DNA of 64,000 bases from assembly GCF_013112485.1 (NCBI RefSeq), contig NZ_JABFHG010000003.1, positions 62,001-126,000 on the forward strand, given 5' to 3'. How positions within the stretch are numbered: the first letter of the stretch is position 1; every line of letters begins with the position of its first letter. Source of the stretch: Roseicella sp. DB1501. Its GTDB lineage: Bacteria; Pseudomonadota; Alphaproteobacteria; Acetobacterales; Acetobacteraceae. A program made the translations under genes and the position numbers. The notes beneath the pieces are model-generated. The model ran no database searches. It worked only from the letters and a program-made list of their open reading frames with translations, and had not been told where the DNA came from. This document shows positions 56,083-64,000 of the stretch, one piece after another.

Positions 56083-56799
56083 ATGGCCGGTCCGCGCCCC
56101 GTGCTGATTGTGGATGACGACGCCGCGCTGCGTGCGACGCTGGCCGAGCAGCTTTCCCTTGAGGGAGAGTTCGCGCCGGAGGAGGCTGGCACGGCTTCGG
56201 AGGCGGAGCAGATCCTCACCGGCTCGAGCAGCCGCTTTGATGCGGTCCTGCTGGATATCGGCCTGCCGGACGGGGATGGCCGGGAGCTCTGCATCCGCCT
56301 GCGGCGGCAGGGGCTGAAGATCCCCATCATCATGCTGACCGGCGCCGATGCCGAGCAGGACGTGGTGCGGGGGCTGGATGCCGGGGCCAACGACTACATC
56401 GCCAAGCCCTTCCGGCTGAACGAGCTGCTGGCCCGGCTGCGGGCGCAGCTGCGCGTCTTCGACAATTCCGAGGACGCCACCTTCATCATCGGCCCCTATT
56501 CCTTCCGGCCCTCGGCGAAGCTGCTGATGGAGGCCGCGCGCAACCGGAAGATCCGGTTGACCGAGAAGGAGAGCGCGATCCTCAAATACCTCTACCGCGC
56601 CGGCGGCCGGCCGGTCGGGCGGCAGGTGCTGCTGAACGAGGTATGGGGCTACAACAGCGCGGTCACGACCCATACGCTCGAGACCCATATCTACCGCCTG
56701 CGGCAGAAAATCGAACCCGATCCCAGCAATGCGCAGCTGCTGCTGACCGAGGGCGGCGGCTACCGGCTAGATCCGGCGGCCGGCCAGGCCGCGGCCTGA
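56083..56799 (+). CDS. OmpR-type response regulator
   Basis: 238-residue two-component regulator. Receiver: acidic DDD near residue 11, phospho-acceptor Asp in AVLLDIGLPDGDG near 57, Thr in MLTGAD and Lys in IAKPFR. Output: winged helix with LTEKESAILKYLYRAGG and THTLETHIYRLRQKIE. FIIGPYSFRPSAKLL between the domains is shared with a broadly conserved alphaproteobacterial regulator, possibly CenR; I am not certain. No kinase gene is adjacent. Confidence 0.94.
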   Translation: MAGPRPVLIVDDDAALRATLAEQLSLEGEFAPEEAGTASEAEQILTGSSSRFDAVLLDIGLPDGDGRELCIRLRRQGLKIPIIMLTGADAEQDVVRGLDAGANDYIAKPFRLNELLARLRAQLRVFDNSEDATFIIGPYSFRPSAKLLMEAARNRKIRLTEKESAILKYLYRAGGRPVGRQVLLNEVWGYNSAVTTHTLETHIYRLRQKIEPDPSNAQLLLTEGGGYRLDPAAGQAAA

Positions 56800-56991
56800 G
56801 CCGGCCGTGGGGGCGCATCGCAGCCCATAACGAGGGCGGCGGACAGACGGGCGCGACTCGGGACGGGCGTGGAAAACCTGGCCGTGCCGGGGCTTGCGTG
56901 CTGTTGTCCGAACGGGGAAGATGCGAAGGCCTAACGAGATAAGGGCGATCTGCGACCTGGACGCCCATCATGGCCGGGGTTTTGTTCCGGA

Positions 56992-57020
56992 TTGTTTTCT
57001 AATTTCCCCCACATGTTAAT
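56992..57020 (+). promoter_or_regulatory. Promoter in an A/T-rich island
   Basis: TTGTTT (56992-56997), 17 bases, GTTAAT (57015-57020). The 340-bp gap 56800-57139 contains an island (about 56975-57100) clearly richer in A and T than the surroundings, ending with a TATAAG at 57086. It would drive the receiver-like gene downstream, with a leader of about 120 bases. Confidence 0.45.
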
Positions 57021-57139
57021 TTCGTGACATTTGTGCCACGTCCATCCGCTGAATTTTTTACGCGTACTCCAGCGTGTCTATCTACTATAAGTTGCTAACG
57101 GACCATGGGCCCACCGCTCCATAGGAGCTTGTTCAGGGC

Positions 57140-57874
57140 GTGAGCATGAATGTTTTTTCTCTGACGAACCGCCATCGCCGCAGCGGCACAACGGCTCAGG
57201 ACGCCCGGATCGCCGCACGTTTCGTCTTCGCCCGGCCTGGCTGGAGGGTGGCCGAGCGGCAGGATGTGCTAAATGACCCCTATCTCGAAATCACGGTCAG
57301 CCGCGCCCCCGGGCGGAAGGTGCTGACTTGGAACCTGGCGCGCCGCGACTCGGACATCCTCGTGCAGTTCGCCGAGGAGGCCCGCCCGGTCGGGCCCTAT
57401 CCGAGCGTGAACGAGGCGCTGCTGGCGGTCTGGGAGGATGCGGAACGGCGCTCCTCGCAACTGCAGGCACGGCCCTGCCTGCTGCTCTTCGGGTTGGACG
57501 AGACCTCGGCCGCCGAGATCCAGGATTTGGCGACGATCACCGGCTTCGATACGCTGCTCGCGCCCTGCGCCGATCCCGAGGCGGTGCTGGTGCCCGGCCT
57601 CGACCTCGCCGGCGTCGTCATCGACCTGCAGATGCCGCAATTCGGTGGCGATGGCCGTGCGGTCATCAAGCGCATCCGCCAGAGCTGGGCGCGTGTCCCG
57701 GTGCTGGCGGTGACGATCCACCCGCATTATGCGCCGGAGGCCGATCTGCACGGCCTGGGCGGCCCGACCCAGCGGGAGCGGCGGCCCTGCAACCAGGACC
57801 GTGTCCTGCAATGGCTGCACGGCGTCTTCGACGCGCATGGGCTGGGGCGGCCGGACGGCACCACCGAGGACTGA
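57140..57874 (+). CDS. Protein with degenerate receiver domain
   Basis: 244 residues; GTG 57140 or ATG 57146 may be the start. The C-terminal half from residue 110 looks like a response-regulator receiver: strand RPCLLLFGLDE, possible phospho-Asp in VVIDLQMPQFGGDG and VPVLAVTIH. The conserved C-terminal Lys is missing, so signalling would be atypical. The N-terminal 100 residues (APGRKVLTWNLARRD, PSVNEALLAVW) match no domain I know. It follows the OmpR-type regulator. Confidence 0.78.
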   Translation: MSMNVFSLTNRHRRSGTTAQDARIAARFVFARPGWRVAERQDVLNDPYLEITVSRAPGRKVLTWNLARRDSDILVQFAEEARPVGPYPSVNEALLAVWEDAERRSSQLQARPCLLLFGLDETSAAEIQDLATITGFDTLLAPCADPEAVLVPGLDLAGVVIDLQMPQFGGDGRAVIKRIRQSWARVPVLAVTIHPHYAPEADLHGLGGPTQRERRPCNQDRVLQWLHGVFDAHGLGRPDGTTED

Positions 57875-57892
57875 GCGCGGCCGCGTACCGCG

Positions 57893-58492
57893 TTATTCCA
57901 GCCGGCAGGCCTCGTCGAAGCCGAGGCGCGGCGCGCGGGGTGGCAACGCCGTCGCATCGCCATGGCCGAGATTGACCAGGAAATTGGATTTCCAGGTCTC
58001 GCCCGGGAAGAAGGCGTCATCGACTCGGATATTGTCGAAGCCGCTCATCGGCCCAGCATCCAGGCCGACGGCGCGGGCGGCCAGGATAAGGTAGGCGCCC
58101 TGCAAGGTGCCGTTGCGGAAGCCGGTCTCACGCGCCAGCTGGGCATTGTCGGCGAACCAGCCGACCGCATCGATGCCCGGCAGCAATCGCGGCAGGGCAT
58201 CGTAGAAGCGCTCGTCATGGGCGACGATGCAGGTGACCGGCGCGCGCATCGTCGTCTCGACATTGCCGGCCGAGAGGGCGGGCCGCAGCTTCTCCTTGCC
58301 CTCCCGGGTCCGGATGAAGAGGAAGCGGGCCGGGCAGGTATTGGCGCTGGTCGGGCCCCATTTCAGCAGGTCGTAAAGCTCCTGAAGTTGAGTGTCGGGG
58401 ACCGGCCGGTCGGTCCAGGCGTAATGCGTCCGCGCGGCCCGGAACAGCAATTCGCGCCCGGCCTCGTCGAGCGTCGCGGCATCGGTGGTCAT
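57893..58492 (-). CDS. Nitroreductase family protein (RutE/malonic semialdehyde reductase-like)
   Basis: 199-residue FMN-dependent oxidoreductase. The [20 protein letters not shown]-terminal block, [18 protein letters not shown], and [11 protein letters not shown] match the RutE/HadB branch, which reduces malonic semialdehyde to 3-hydroxypropionate in pyrimidine breakdown. No other rut gene is present, so that role is tentative. ATG 58492 follows AGGAGAGG. Confidence 0.9.
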   Translation of the reverse strand: MTTDAATLDEAGRELLFRAARTHYAWTDRPVPDTQLQELYDLLKWGPTSANTCPARFLFIRTREGKEKLRPALSAGNVETTMRAPVTCIVAHDERFYDALPRLLPGIDAVGWFADNAQLARETGFRNGTLQGAYLILAARAVGLDAGPMSGFDNIRVDDAFFPGETWKSNFLVNLGHGDATALPPRAPRLGFDEACRLE

Positions 58493-58661
58493 GCGCCTCT
58501 CCTGGTGGTTGGCGGACCGGGAGCATGGCCCGTTCGCGCAATGCCCGCCTCCGGACCGAAGCGCGCAACCCGGCCTGCGGCGGCCGGTTCCATCGCCCCG
58601 GCGCGGTTGCAAGTCCAGGGGCGATGCGTGACGGCGATGATCGAAGCGCTGGGGGAGAGTG

Positions 58662-58700
58662 CGCCCTTCCGTACCCGGCTCAGGCGGGAACGGAAGGGCG
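58662..58700 (-). terminator. Hairpin after the exopolysaccharide operon
   Basis: CGCCCTTCCGT (58662-58672) pairs perfectly with ACGGAAGGGCG (58690-58700), 17-base loop, five bases after the GT2 stop (58706). No T tract. The rest of the 213-bp gap shows nothing else. Confidence 0.6.
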
Positions 58701-58705
58701 AGGGC

Positions 58706-59554
58706 TCAGCGCCAGAGCAGGCGCTTGGCGGCTGTCAGCGTCCGGAAGGGGATCGCCATGAAGGTCACGGTCCGCGCCACACCGAGATAGGCATGCGGAT
58801 CGATCCAGGAGAAATCCCGAAGCTGGATCTTCAGCCGCGAGACCAGGGTCCGGTTGCGCTTGGAGGAGGTGATGCCGCGGCTGCTGACGATATAGGTGGT
58901 CAGCACCTGCGGCAGGTTGGCGAGCCGGTAGCGCCGCCCGATGCGCACGAAGAGGTCGTAATCCTCGGCCGCCTTGTAGCGGTCGGAATACAGCCCGACC
59001 TCCCGCAGGGCCGTTGCCCGCATCATGATGGCCGGATGCAGCAGCGCCGGGACGTAGCGCTGCTTGCGCAGGATCGCCGCATGCTCAGTTGGGAAGCGCA
59101 GGGTATAGAGATACTCGCCATCATCGTCGACGCATTGCACCCAGCTGCCGACGATGCCGGCTTCCGGATGCGCGTCGAGATAGGCGGCCTGCGCCTCGAA
59201 GCGGCCCAGGATCGGCGTGTCGCCGGCATCGAGCCGGGCGATGTAGTCGTAGCCACGAGCGAGGATCGCCTCGAGCCCGGCATTCAGCGCGTGCTCGATG
59301 CCCCGGTTCGGCGTGAGCCGGAGGAGGGTGACGGCATGGCTGCCGCACCGCTCCGGCGCCTGGATCGGCGTGCGGCTGCCGTCATCCACCACGACGATGT
59401 CGAAGGGATGCGGATCGGCGGCCAGCACCTCGAAGGTCCGCTCCAGCCCCTCCTGGTCGTTGTAGACCGGCAGGAGGACGCAGATCCCAGGGGCCGCCGG
59501 CGCTGAGGCGTCCGCGCGGCCACCGGCATCCGACGGCATGGCCTGCGTGCTCAC
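58706..59554 (-). CDS. GT2 family glycosyltransferase
   Basis: 282-residue inverting glycosyltransferase of the GT-A fold. CVLLPVYNDQEGLERTF starts the nucleotide-binding domain, metal-binding DXD-like DAGD follows RLDAGDTPILG, and the acceptor region has KAAEDYDLFVRIGRRY (catalytic ED). GTG 59554 overlaps the stop of the kinase gene (GTGA); ATG 59539 is an alternative. It likely adds a sugar to the exopolysaccharide repeat primed by the upstream transferase. Confidence 0.93.
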   Translation of the reverse strand: MSTQAMPSDAGGRADASAPAAPGICVLLPVYNDQEGLERTFEVLAADPHPFDIVVVDDGSRTPIQAPERCGSHAVTLLRLTPNRGIEHALNAGLEAILARGYDYIARLDAGDTPILGRFEAQAAYLDAHPEAGIVGSWVQCVDDDGEYLYTLRFPTEHAAILRKQRYVPALLHPAIMMRATALREVGLYSDRYKAAEDYDLFVRIGRRYRLANLPQVLTTYIVSSRGITSSKRNRTLVSRLKIQLRDFSWIDPHAYLGVARTVTFMAIPFRTLTAAKRLLWR

Positions 59555-61878
59555 GCGCGCTCCGTCTCCGTCGCCGAATGATGGTCGAGCGGGATCGCGC
59601 GCGGCGGGTAGCGATAGGCCGAGGCATCGGCGCTAGCGGCTCCGCGCAGCAGCGGGCGGTTCAGGCCCGTCGTGTCGATCATCTCGGCCTGGTTGACGAT
59701 GAGGCCGGAGACCCGGATGCCGCGCGCCCGCAGATCGGCGACGCCGGCCCGAACGGTGCTGAGCGGCGTGGAGCGCCACTTGGTCACCATCAGGCACTCA
59801 TCGGCATTGTAGCCCACGAAGAGGCTGTCGGAGGCAACCGAGAGCGGCGGCGTGTCGAGGATGACGTAGTCGAAATTCGCCGCCAGCGAGTTGATCAACG
59901 CCCGGAACTTGGGCGAGGAAAGGATGACGTGCGGGTGCGCCACGGCGGCGCTGAACCGCACGGTGTTCGGGTGCTCCGCCCCCGCCCAGTACATCCGCAC
60001 CTCGAGGTCGCTGTCCTCCTCCGGCAGGTCGCGCCACTCAGTGAGATGGCTCGACTGCTGCGGCAGGTTCGCCGGCTGCGGCTTGCGCAGGTCGCAGTCG
60101 ACGACGACGGCGGTCTGCTTGGTCAGCGTCAGCGCGGCGGCCAGCGCCATGCAGAAGGAGCTCTTGCCCTCGCCCGGCTGCGAGGAGGTGACCATGATCA
60201 CCCGCCGGCTCATCCCCTCGAGCCGCACCTGCAGCGAGGCGCGGGCCCAGTGCAGCGCCTCGGCATAGGGTGAGTAGGGGTTCTCGGAGACGAAGCGCGA
60301 GATCGAGCCGCGATGCTGCGGGATCTTCGGCAGGTAGGTGACGTCGAGCGCGTCGCTCAGCGCCTGCTGGCCGAGGATCACCGGGTCGTTCTGCCGCTGC
60401 CGCCGGCCGCGATAGACGGCGATGGAGGCGCCGATCATCAGGCCGCCGAGACCACCGAGACCGGCCAGGGCCGGGGCGGTCGCGCCGTTCGGCCGCAGCG
60501 GAACGGCGGCGGAGGAGAGCAGCCGGGTGCTGAGCTCGGGCAGGTCGCGCCGGCCGTTCAGCTCCCGCTGGCGCAGCAGGAAGTGGTCGTAGACCTGGGC
60601 GAGCGCCGTGGCCTGCCGCTCCGCCTGGCGCAGCGCGGCATGCGCATCGGCATTGGCTGCGATCGCCTTCTCCTGCTGGCGCAGGGTCTCGACGATGTTG
60701 ACCTCCTGCCGCCGTGCGGCATTCACCTCGGTCTGCAGGCTGCGGGTGACGCGCGACACCTCGTCGGCGATCAGCCGCCGTGTCTGCGACAGCTCCTGCC
60801 GGACCGAGCGCACGTTCGGGTGCGACGGGCCGAGGGTCGAGGAGAGCTGCGCCTCCTGGCGGTCGAGCTCGGCCTCCTGCTTGCGCAGCTGCTGGATGGT
60901 CGGCGAGCTGAGCACTTCGGTCGCGGCCGCGCCGCCGGCGGCGCCGGACCCCTTCGAGGCGGCGTCGAGCCGCGCCTCGGCATTGGTGAGCTTCATGCGG
61001 ACCGTGAGAAGGCCGGTCATGAGTTCGGTCGCCTGCTGCTGCGTCAACGCGCCCGAGCGCAGCTCCTGCAGCCGCACCTGCTCGCGCATCTGCTGCGTGT
61101 TACGCTCGGCGGCGCGCAGCTCGTCGGAGAGCGAGGCGAGCTTGCTCGCCAGCGTCGCCGCGGTCTCCTCGTTGTTGTTGTTCGTCACCTCGGTCCGGTA
61201 GGCGAGATACTGATCGACCACGGCATTCGCCACCGCCGCCGCGACCTGCGGGTCGGAGGCGGTGTAGGCGACGCGGACGGTGTAGGAGCGGCCGGTGTTC
61301 TCCACCTGCAGCTTCTTCGCGACGAAGGCGGCGAGGCGGCGGCGCTCCTGCACCTCCGGCGGCTCGTTCGAGACCGGCTCGGCGGGCGGCGTGAGGAAGT
61401 CGCAGACCGACTGCGCCGGCTGCTGCAGCACCGTCGGGAGATGCCCGACCAGGCCTGCGGCGCCGGGCGCGCAGGGCGACCAGGAAGACTTGCCGTTGTT
61501 GTCGCCGAGCGCTTCCCGGGTGAGGTTCGCCTGGATCGCGGGCGGCAGCGAGCGCAGCGCGCGGTCGATGATCAGCGGTGAGCTGATTGTCTCGACCGCC
61601 GTGCGGGTGATCGCCGGATCGGGCGGCATCTGCACGCCGTCGGGCGCCAGTTCGGACACCGTCCGCGTGCGCACGCTCGGCGGCTCGGCGACCATGGTCG
61701 CCTCGGCGAAATAGGACGGCGTCAGGACCCGCGAGAAGGCCAGCCCGCCGATCGCGCCGATCCCGCACATCGCAAGAAGCAGCAGCTTCCGTTGACGCAG
61801 GGAGCTGACCAGATCGGAAAGACCAAAGGCTTCGCGATTCGTGAAGCGGTCAAAGTTGGCATCGGCTGCGAAGAACAT
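59551..61878 (-). CDS. Polysaccharide biosynthesis tyrosine autokinase (Wzc/ExoP type)
   Basis: 775-residue chain-length regulator and BY-kinase. A Wzz domain with TM1 (KLLLLAMCGIGAIGGLAFS) and TM2 (ALAGLGGLGGLMIGASIAV) flanks long coiled coils (residues 260-460). The cytoplasmic kinase has Walker A SSQPGEGKSSF, Walker A' VVVDCDLRKPQ and Walker B YVILDTPP. The Tyr-rich tail of such kinases is reduced to AYRYPP. ATG 61878 is chosen by family alignment. Confidence 0.92.
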   Translation of the reverse strand: MFFAADANFDRFTNREAFGLSDLVSSLRQRKLLLLAMCGIGAIGGLAFSRVLTPSYFAEATMVAEPPSVRTRTVSELAPDGVQMPPDPAITRTAVETISSPLIIDRALRSLPPAIQANLTREALGDNNGKSSWSPCAPGAAGLVGHLPTVLQQPAQSVCDFLTPPAEPVSNEPPEVQERRRLAAFVAKKLQVENTGRSYTVRVAYTASDPQVAAAVANAVVDQYLAYRTEVTNNNNEETAATLASKLASLSDELRAAERNTQQMREQVRLQELRSGALTQQQATELMTGLLTVRMKLTNAEARLDAASKGSGAAGGAAATEVLSSPTIQQLRKQEAELDRQEAQLSSTLGPSHPNVRSVRQELSQTRRLIADEVSRVTRSLQTEVNAARRQEVNIVETLRQQEKAIAANADAHAALRQAERQATALAQVYDHFLLRQRELNGRRDLPELSTRLLSSAAVPLRPNGATAPALAGLGGLGGLMIGASIAVYRGRRQRQNDPVILGQQALSDALDVTYLPKIPQHRGSISRFVSENPYSPYAEALHWARASLQVRLEGMSRRVIMVTSSQPGEGKSSFCMALAAALTLTKQTAVVVDCDLRKPQPANLPQQSSHLTEWRDLPEEDSDLEVRMYWAGAEHPNTVRFSAAVAHPHVILSSPKFRALINSLAANFDYVILDTPPLSVASDSLFVGYNADECLMVTKWRSTPLSTVRAGVADLRARGIRVSGLIVNQAEMIDTTGLNRPLLRGAASADASAYRYPPRAIPLDHHSATETERA

Positions 61879-61891
61879 CGCCTCTGGGCCC

Positions 61892-62602
61892 TCAATACGC
61901 GCCACGGCGACGTACCACGACCGCACCGGTACATGCCAGGATCGCAAGGTCTTTTCGCAAGGATGGGAACTGCACATACGCAACATCGAGGGCGATGCGC
62001 TGCGCGAAGCTGGTGTCGCTCCGGCCGCTCACCTGCCATGCCCCCGTGAGGCCCGGCCGGACCGACATGTAGTCGTCGGCTGCACCCGCCGGCACGTAGT
62101 ACTGATCGAGCTCTTCGCGCAGGACGGGACGCGGCCCGACCAGGCTCATCTCGCCGCGCAGCACGTTGATGAGCTGCGGCAGCTCATCGAGGCTCGTGGC
62201 GCGCAGGATGCGGCCGATGCGCGTCACCCGCGGATCGGCGCGCAGCTTCCGCCGCTCGTTCCATTCGGCCCGGGCCTGCGGATCGCGCTCGAGCAGGGCC
62301 TGCAGCGCCTGCTCGGCATCGATGCGCATGCTCCTGAACTTGAGGCAGCCGAAGACCCGGCCACCGCGGCCGATCCGCCGGTGGACGAAGAATACCGGAC
62401 CGCCATCCGCCGCCACGCAGGCAGCAAGCAGCAGGAGCGCAGGCGCCAGAACCAACAGCAGGCCAGCGGCACCGACCACGTCCATTCCGCGCTTCACGGT
62501 CGGGCGCATGGCTTTCCGGAGTCTGTAGTGCCACCGGAGATCTTGTTCTTGCGCCGTGTCGGAGGAGAAAGATGTATCGTGCGTCCAGGAGACTTGCGCC
62601 AT
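61892..62602 (-). CDS. Undecaprenyl-phosphate sugar phosphotransferase (ExoY/WcaJ type)
   Basis: Membrane enzyme that starts exopolysaccharide repeat synthesis by loading a sugar-1-phosphate on the lipid carrier; 236 residues from ATG 62602 (TGAGGAAG upstream). One N-terminal helix (MDVVGAAGLLLVLAPALLLL), then KFRSMRIDAEQ, SLDELPQLINVLRGEMSLVGPRP (seen in parts) and VRPGLTGAWQVSGRSD, the PgpD-type catalytic core. ATG 62638 and 62707 are alternatives. It lies 13 bases before the Wzc gene. Confidence 0.93.
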   Translation of the reverse strand: MAQVSWTHDTSFSSDTAQEQDLRWHYRLRKAMRPTVKRGMDVVGAAGLLLVLAPALLLLAACVAADGGPVFFVHRRIGRGGRVFGCLKFRSMRIDAEQALQALLERDPQARAEWNERRKLRADPRVTRIGRILRATSLDELPQLINVLRGEMSLVGPRPVLREELDQYYVPAGAADDYMSVRPGLTGAWQVSGRSDTSFAQRIALDVAYVQFPSLRKDLAILACTGAVVVRRRGAY

Positions 62603-62665
62603 TTCTTCCTCAGATCGGCAGGTTTGCTGCGACGCCATATAGCAGCGTATGCTCCCTCGATCAGC

Positions 62666-62694
62666 AATACACGAAAACCCCATCCCAATAACAA
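62666..62694 (-). promoter_or_regulatory. Promoter of the exopolysaccharide operon
   Basis: Minus strand TTGTTA (complement of 62689-62694), 17 bases, TGTATT (complement of 62666-62671). Start near 62659 leaves about 57 bases to ATG 62602. It lies in the 556-bp divergent gap to the desaturase gene, which is A/T-richer than average; no coding region there is credible. Confidence 0.5.
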
Positions 62695-63158
62695 GGACCT
62701 CATACACCGCCTAAAGGTTGAGTGACAGCAACCCTTTATCATTCCTCGGTGAGCAAAACGATCCGAGTTAGGACTCTTCACGGTTTCATACTGGTCGCCG
62801 CGCGACCTCGCCAAACCACTGACAAGGCCAAGTTCTCACGCAATCACCGCGCAAATCGTTGCCGCCGCGACCTCACGATTACCGGCGGTGCTGCACCGCA
62901 AAGGTCTCACTGTGTTGTCAATGCGTGCGGTCGAAGGGCCATGTCATGTCTCGAAAGGTGAACAGCGCCGTTCCACCGAGTGACGGGACTGCGGCGCCAT
63001 CACGCGATCGTGGGAATACAACCACGGGTGATGGCTTGAGAGGTTACGTAATCTTTTCATCGTCTACGATTGCGCTCCTGTAGACTATCTTTGGGCCGCA
63101 GACGACCACCCGTTGGTACCAGGCTCCGTTCCACGCCGCCTGCTACGAGAAGGACCTC

Positions 63159-64000
63159 ATGACGCAACTTGCAGGTCTGGCCGAGACCATCGCCAGCAAG
63201 CTGACCGGCCCCAACGCCCTCGCTTTCGCCGCCGTGCTGGCGACGAGCCTGATCGCGTCGGTCGCGATGTACCTCTGGTCGCATCCAGGGCCGCGCGATC
63301 TCCGCAACTGGCTGCGCTTCGCCTTCCCGCGCGAGATCCTGACGCATCCCTCGGCCCGGGCGGACCTTTTCTTCTGGGTGACGCGCAAGCTGGTCATGCG
63401 GGTGATGTTCATCCCCGCCTCCGCCAGCGTCATCTTCGTGGTCGGCTACGCCACCGCCTCGCTGCTGAACCATGTGCTGGGCGGCGATTACCACGACGCC
63501 GCGCCGGCAGGTCCCTGGACGATCGTCTTCTTCACGATCACCGGCCTGCTCGCCTACGACCTATCCTATTACCTCTATCACCTCGCCCAGCACAAAATTC
63601 CCATCCTGTGGGAGTTACATAAGGTTCATCATTCGGCCGAGGTCATGGTGGGCATCACCAAGGATCGGATCCATCCGGTTGATGAGCTGATGAACCGGGT
63701 GTGGGACGGCCTCTTCGTCGGCGTCGTCTACGGCGTCTGGTACTACTTCGCCGTCGACCTCGTCGAGGCGACCGTCCTCGGCGTTAGCGTCTACGTGATC
63801 CGCAACATCCTGATGATGGATTTCATCCGGCACACGCATCTGCGCGTCTCCTTCGGGCCTCTCAATGGCGTGATCCTGTGCCCGCACTGGCATCAGCTGC
63901 ATCACAGCGTCAACCCGAAGCACTACGACCGCAATTTCGGCCTGCTGCTTTCGGTCTGGGACCGCATGTTCGGCACCGCCTGCGTGCCGGAACCCAATGA
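63159..64000 (+). CDS. Sterol desaturase/fatty acid hydroxylase family protein (3' end cut)
   Basis: Membrane di-iron oxygenase; 280 residues visible before the window ends. The His clusters are HxxxH in YHLAQH, HxxHH in HKVHHS, HTH in IRHTHLR and HQLHHSVNPKHYDRNFG. Hydrophobic helices precede each cluster. ATG 63159 follows AAGGAC. The family hydroxylates or desaturates lipids such as hopanoids, carotenoids or alkylglycerols; the substrate here is unknown. Confidence 0.93.
   Translation, partial: MTQLAGLAETIASKLTGPNALAFAAVLATSLIASVAMYLWSHPGPRDLRNWLRFAFPREILTHPSARADLFFWVTRKLVMRVMFIPASASVIFVVGYATASLLNHVLGGDYHDAAPAGPWTIVFFTITGLLAYDLSYYLYHLAQHKIPILWELHKVHHSAEVMVGITKDRIHPVDELMNRVWDGLFVGVVYGVWYYFAVDLVEATVLGVSVYVIRNILMMDFIRHTHLRVSFGPLNGVILCPHWHQLHHSVNPKHYDRNFGLLLSVWDRMFGTACVPEPN

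Noticed and set aside
62722-63083. Two short plus-strand frames upstream of the desaturase gene
   Set aside because: Low-quality composition, no ribosome site and overlapping each other; treated as non-coding.

Overview
The window is a chromosomal segment of a GC-rich (about 70% by eye) alphaproteobacterium. The gene order around hemE and around mnmE-mnmG-rsmG-parA-parB-holA-lptE-leuS, with two parS sites, fits Rhodospirillales. The accessory content (many solute-binding proteins, amidases, Gfo/Idh and DUF993 genes) suggests Acetobacteraceae of the Roseomonas type; that family call is inference from gene content. No rRNA, tRNA, CRISPR array, transposase or prophage gene was seen.

1-19.8 kb is mostly catabolic and transport genes: a PotABC-type ABC importer (permease cut by the window edge) with a family-5 binding protein; an amidohydrolase, an amidase and an MFS carrier; an oxidoreductase/DUF993 aldolase/isomerase operon behind a LacI-type dyad; an alpha/beta hydrolase, an orphan binding protein and a PhyH dioxygenase; a small iron-permease-family protein and a P-loop kinase; then a lutB-gfa-lutC-smr-xre operon for lactate oxidation with unrelated riders.

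19.8-42.7 kb is the origin-proximal core. maf and ppsR run left, hemE-hemH-HAD-hemJ run right, and the 302 bp between them has four DnaA-box cores and six GANTC sites, so it is the likely chromosomal origin. rho, a small alarmone-hydrolase-like HD protein, GNAT, LysR, quinone reductase and ogt genes follow. Then come a thioredoxin-like ferredoxin, mnmE, an unknown gene, mnmG, rsmG, parA and parB, with two parS sites built into the mnmG/rsmG junction. On the other strand lie leuS-lptE-holA.

42.7-58.5 kb holds housekeeping and envelope genes: periplasmic-type carbonic anhydrase, DUF1489, azlCD, a large heavy-metal-type RND pump without its partners, a phosphonopyruvate-hydrolase-like enzyme, a DUF3576 lipoprotein, a porin, thiE-like and PLP-homeostasis genes head to head, a 58-residue membrane protein, L,D-transpeptidase, ribA with an unusual N-terminal half, an OmpR-type regulator, a degenerate receiver protein, and a RutE-like nitroreductase.

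58.7-64 kb is an exopolysaccharide module on the minus strand (priming sugar transferase, Wzc-type tyrosine autokinase, GT2 glycosyltransferase), then a divergent sterol-desaturase-family gene cut by the right edge. The observations most worth checking are the origin candidate, the parS pair used as stop/start context, the apparent CTG start of parA, a structured-RNA candidate at 20.43-20.54 kb, a REP-like double palindrome at 48.8 kb, and the RibB-like but motif-less N-terminus of RibA.
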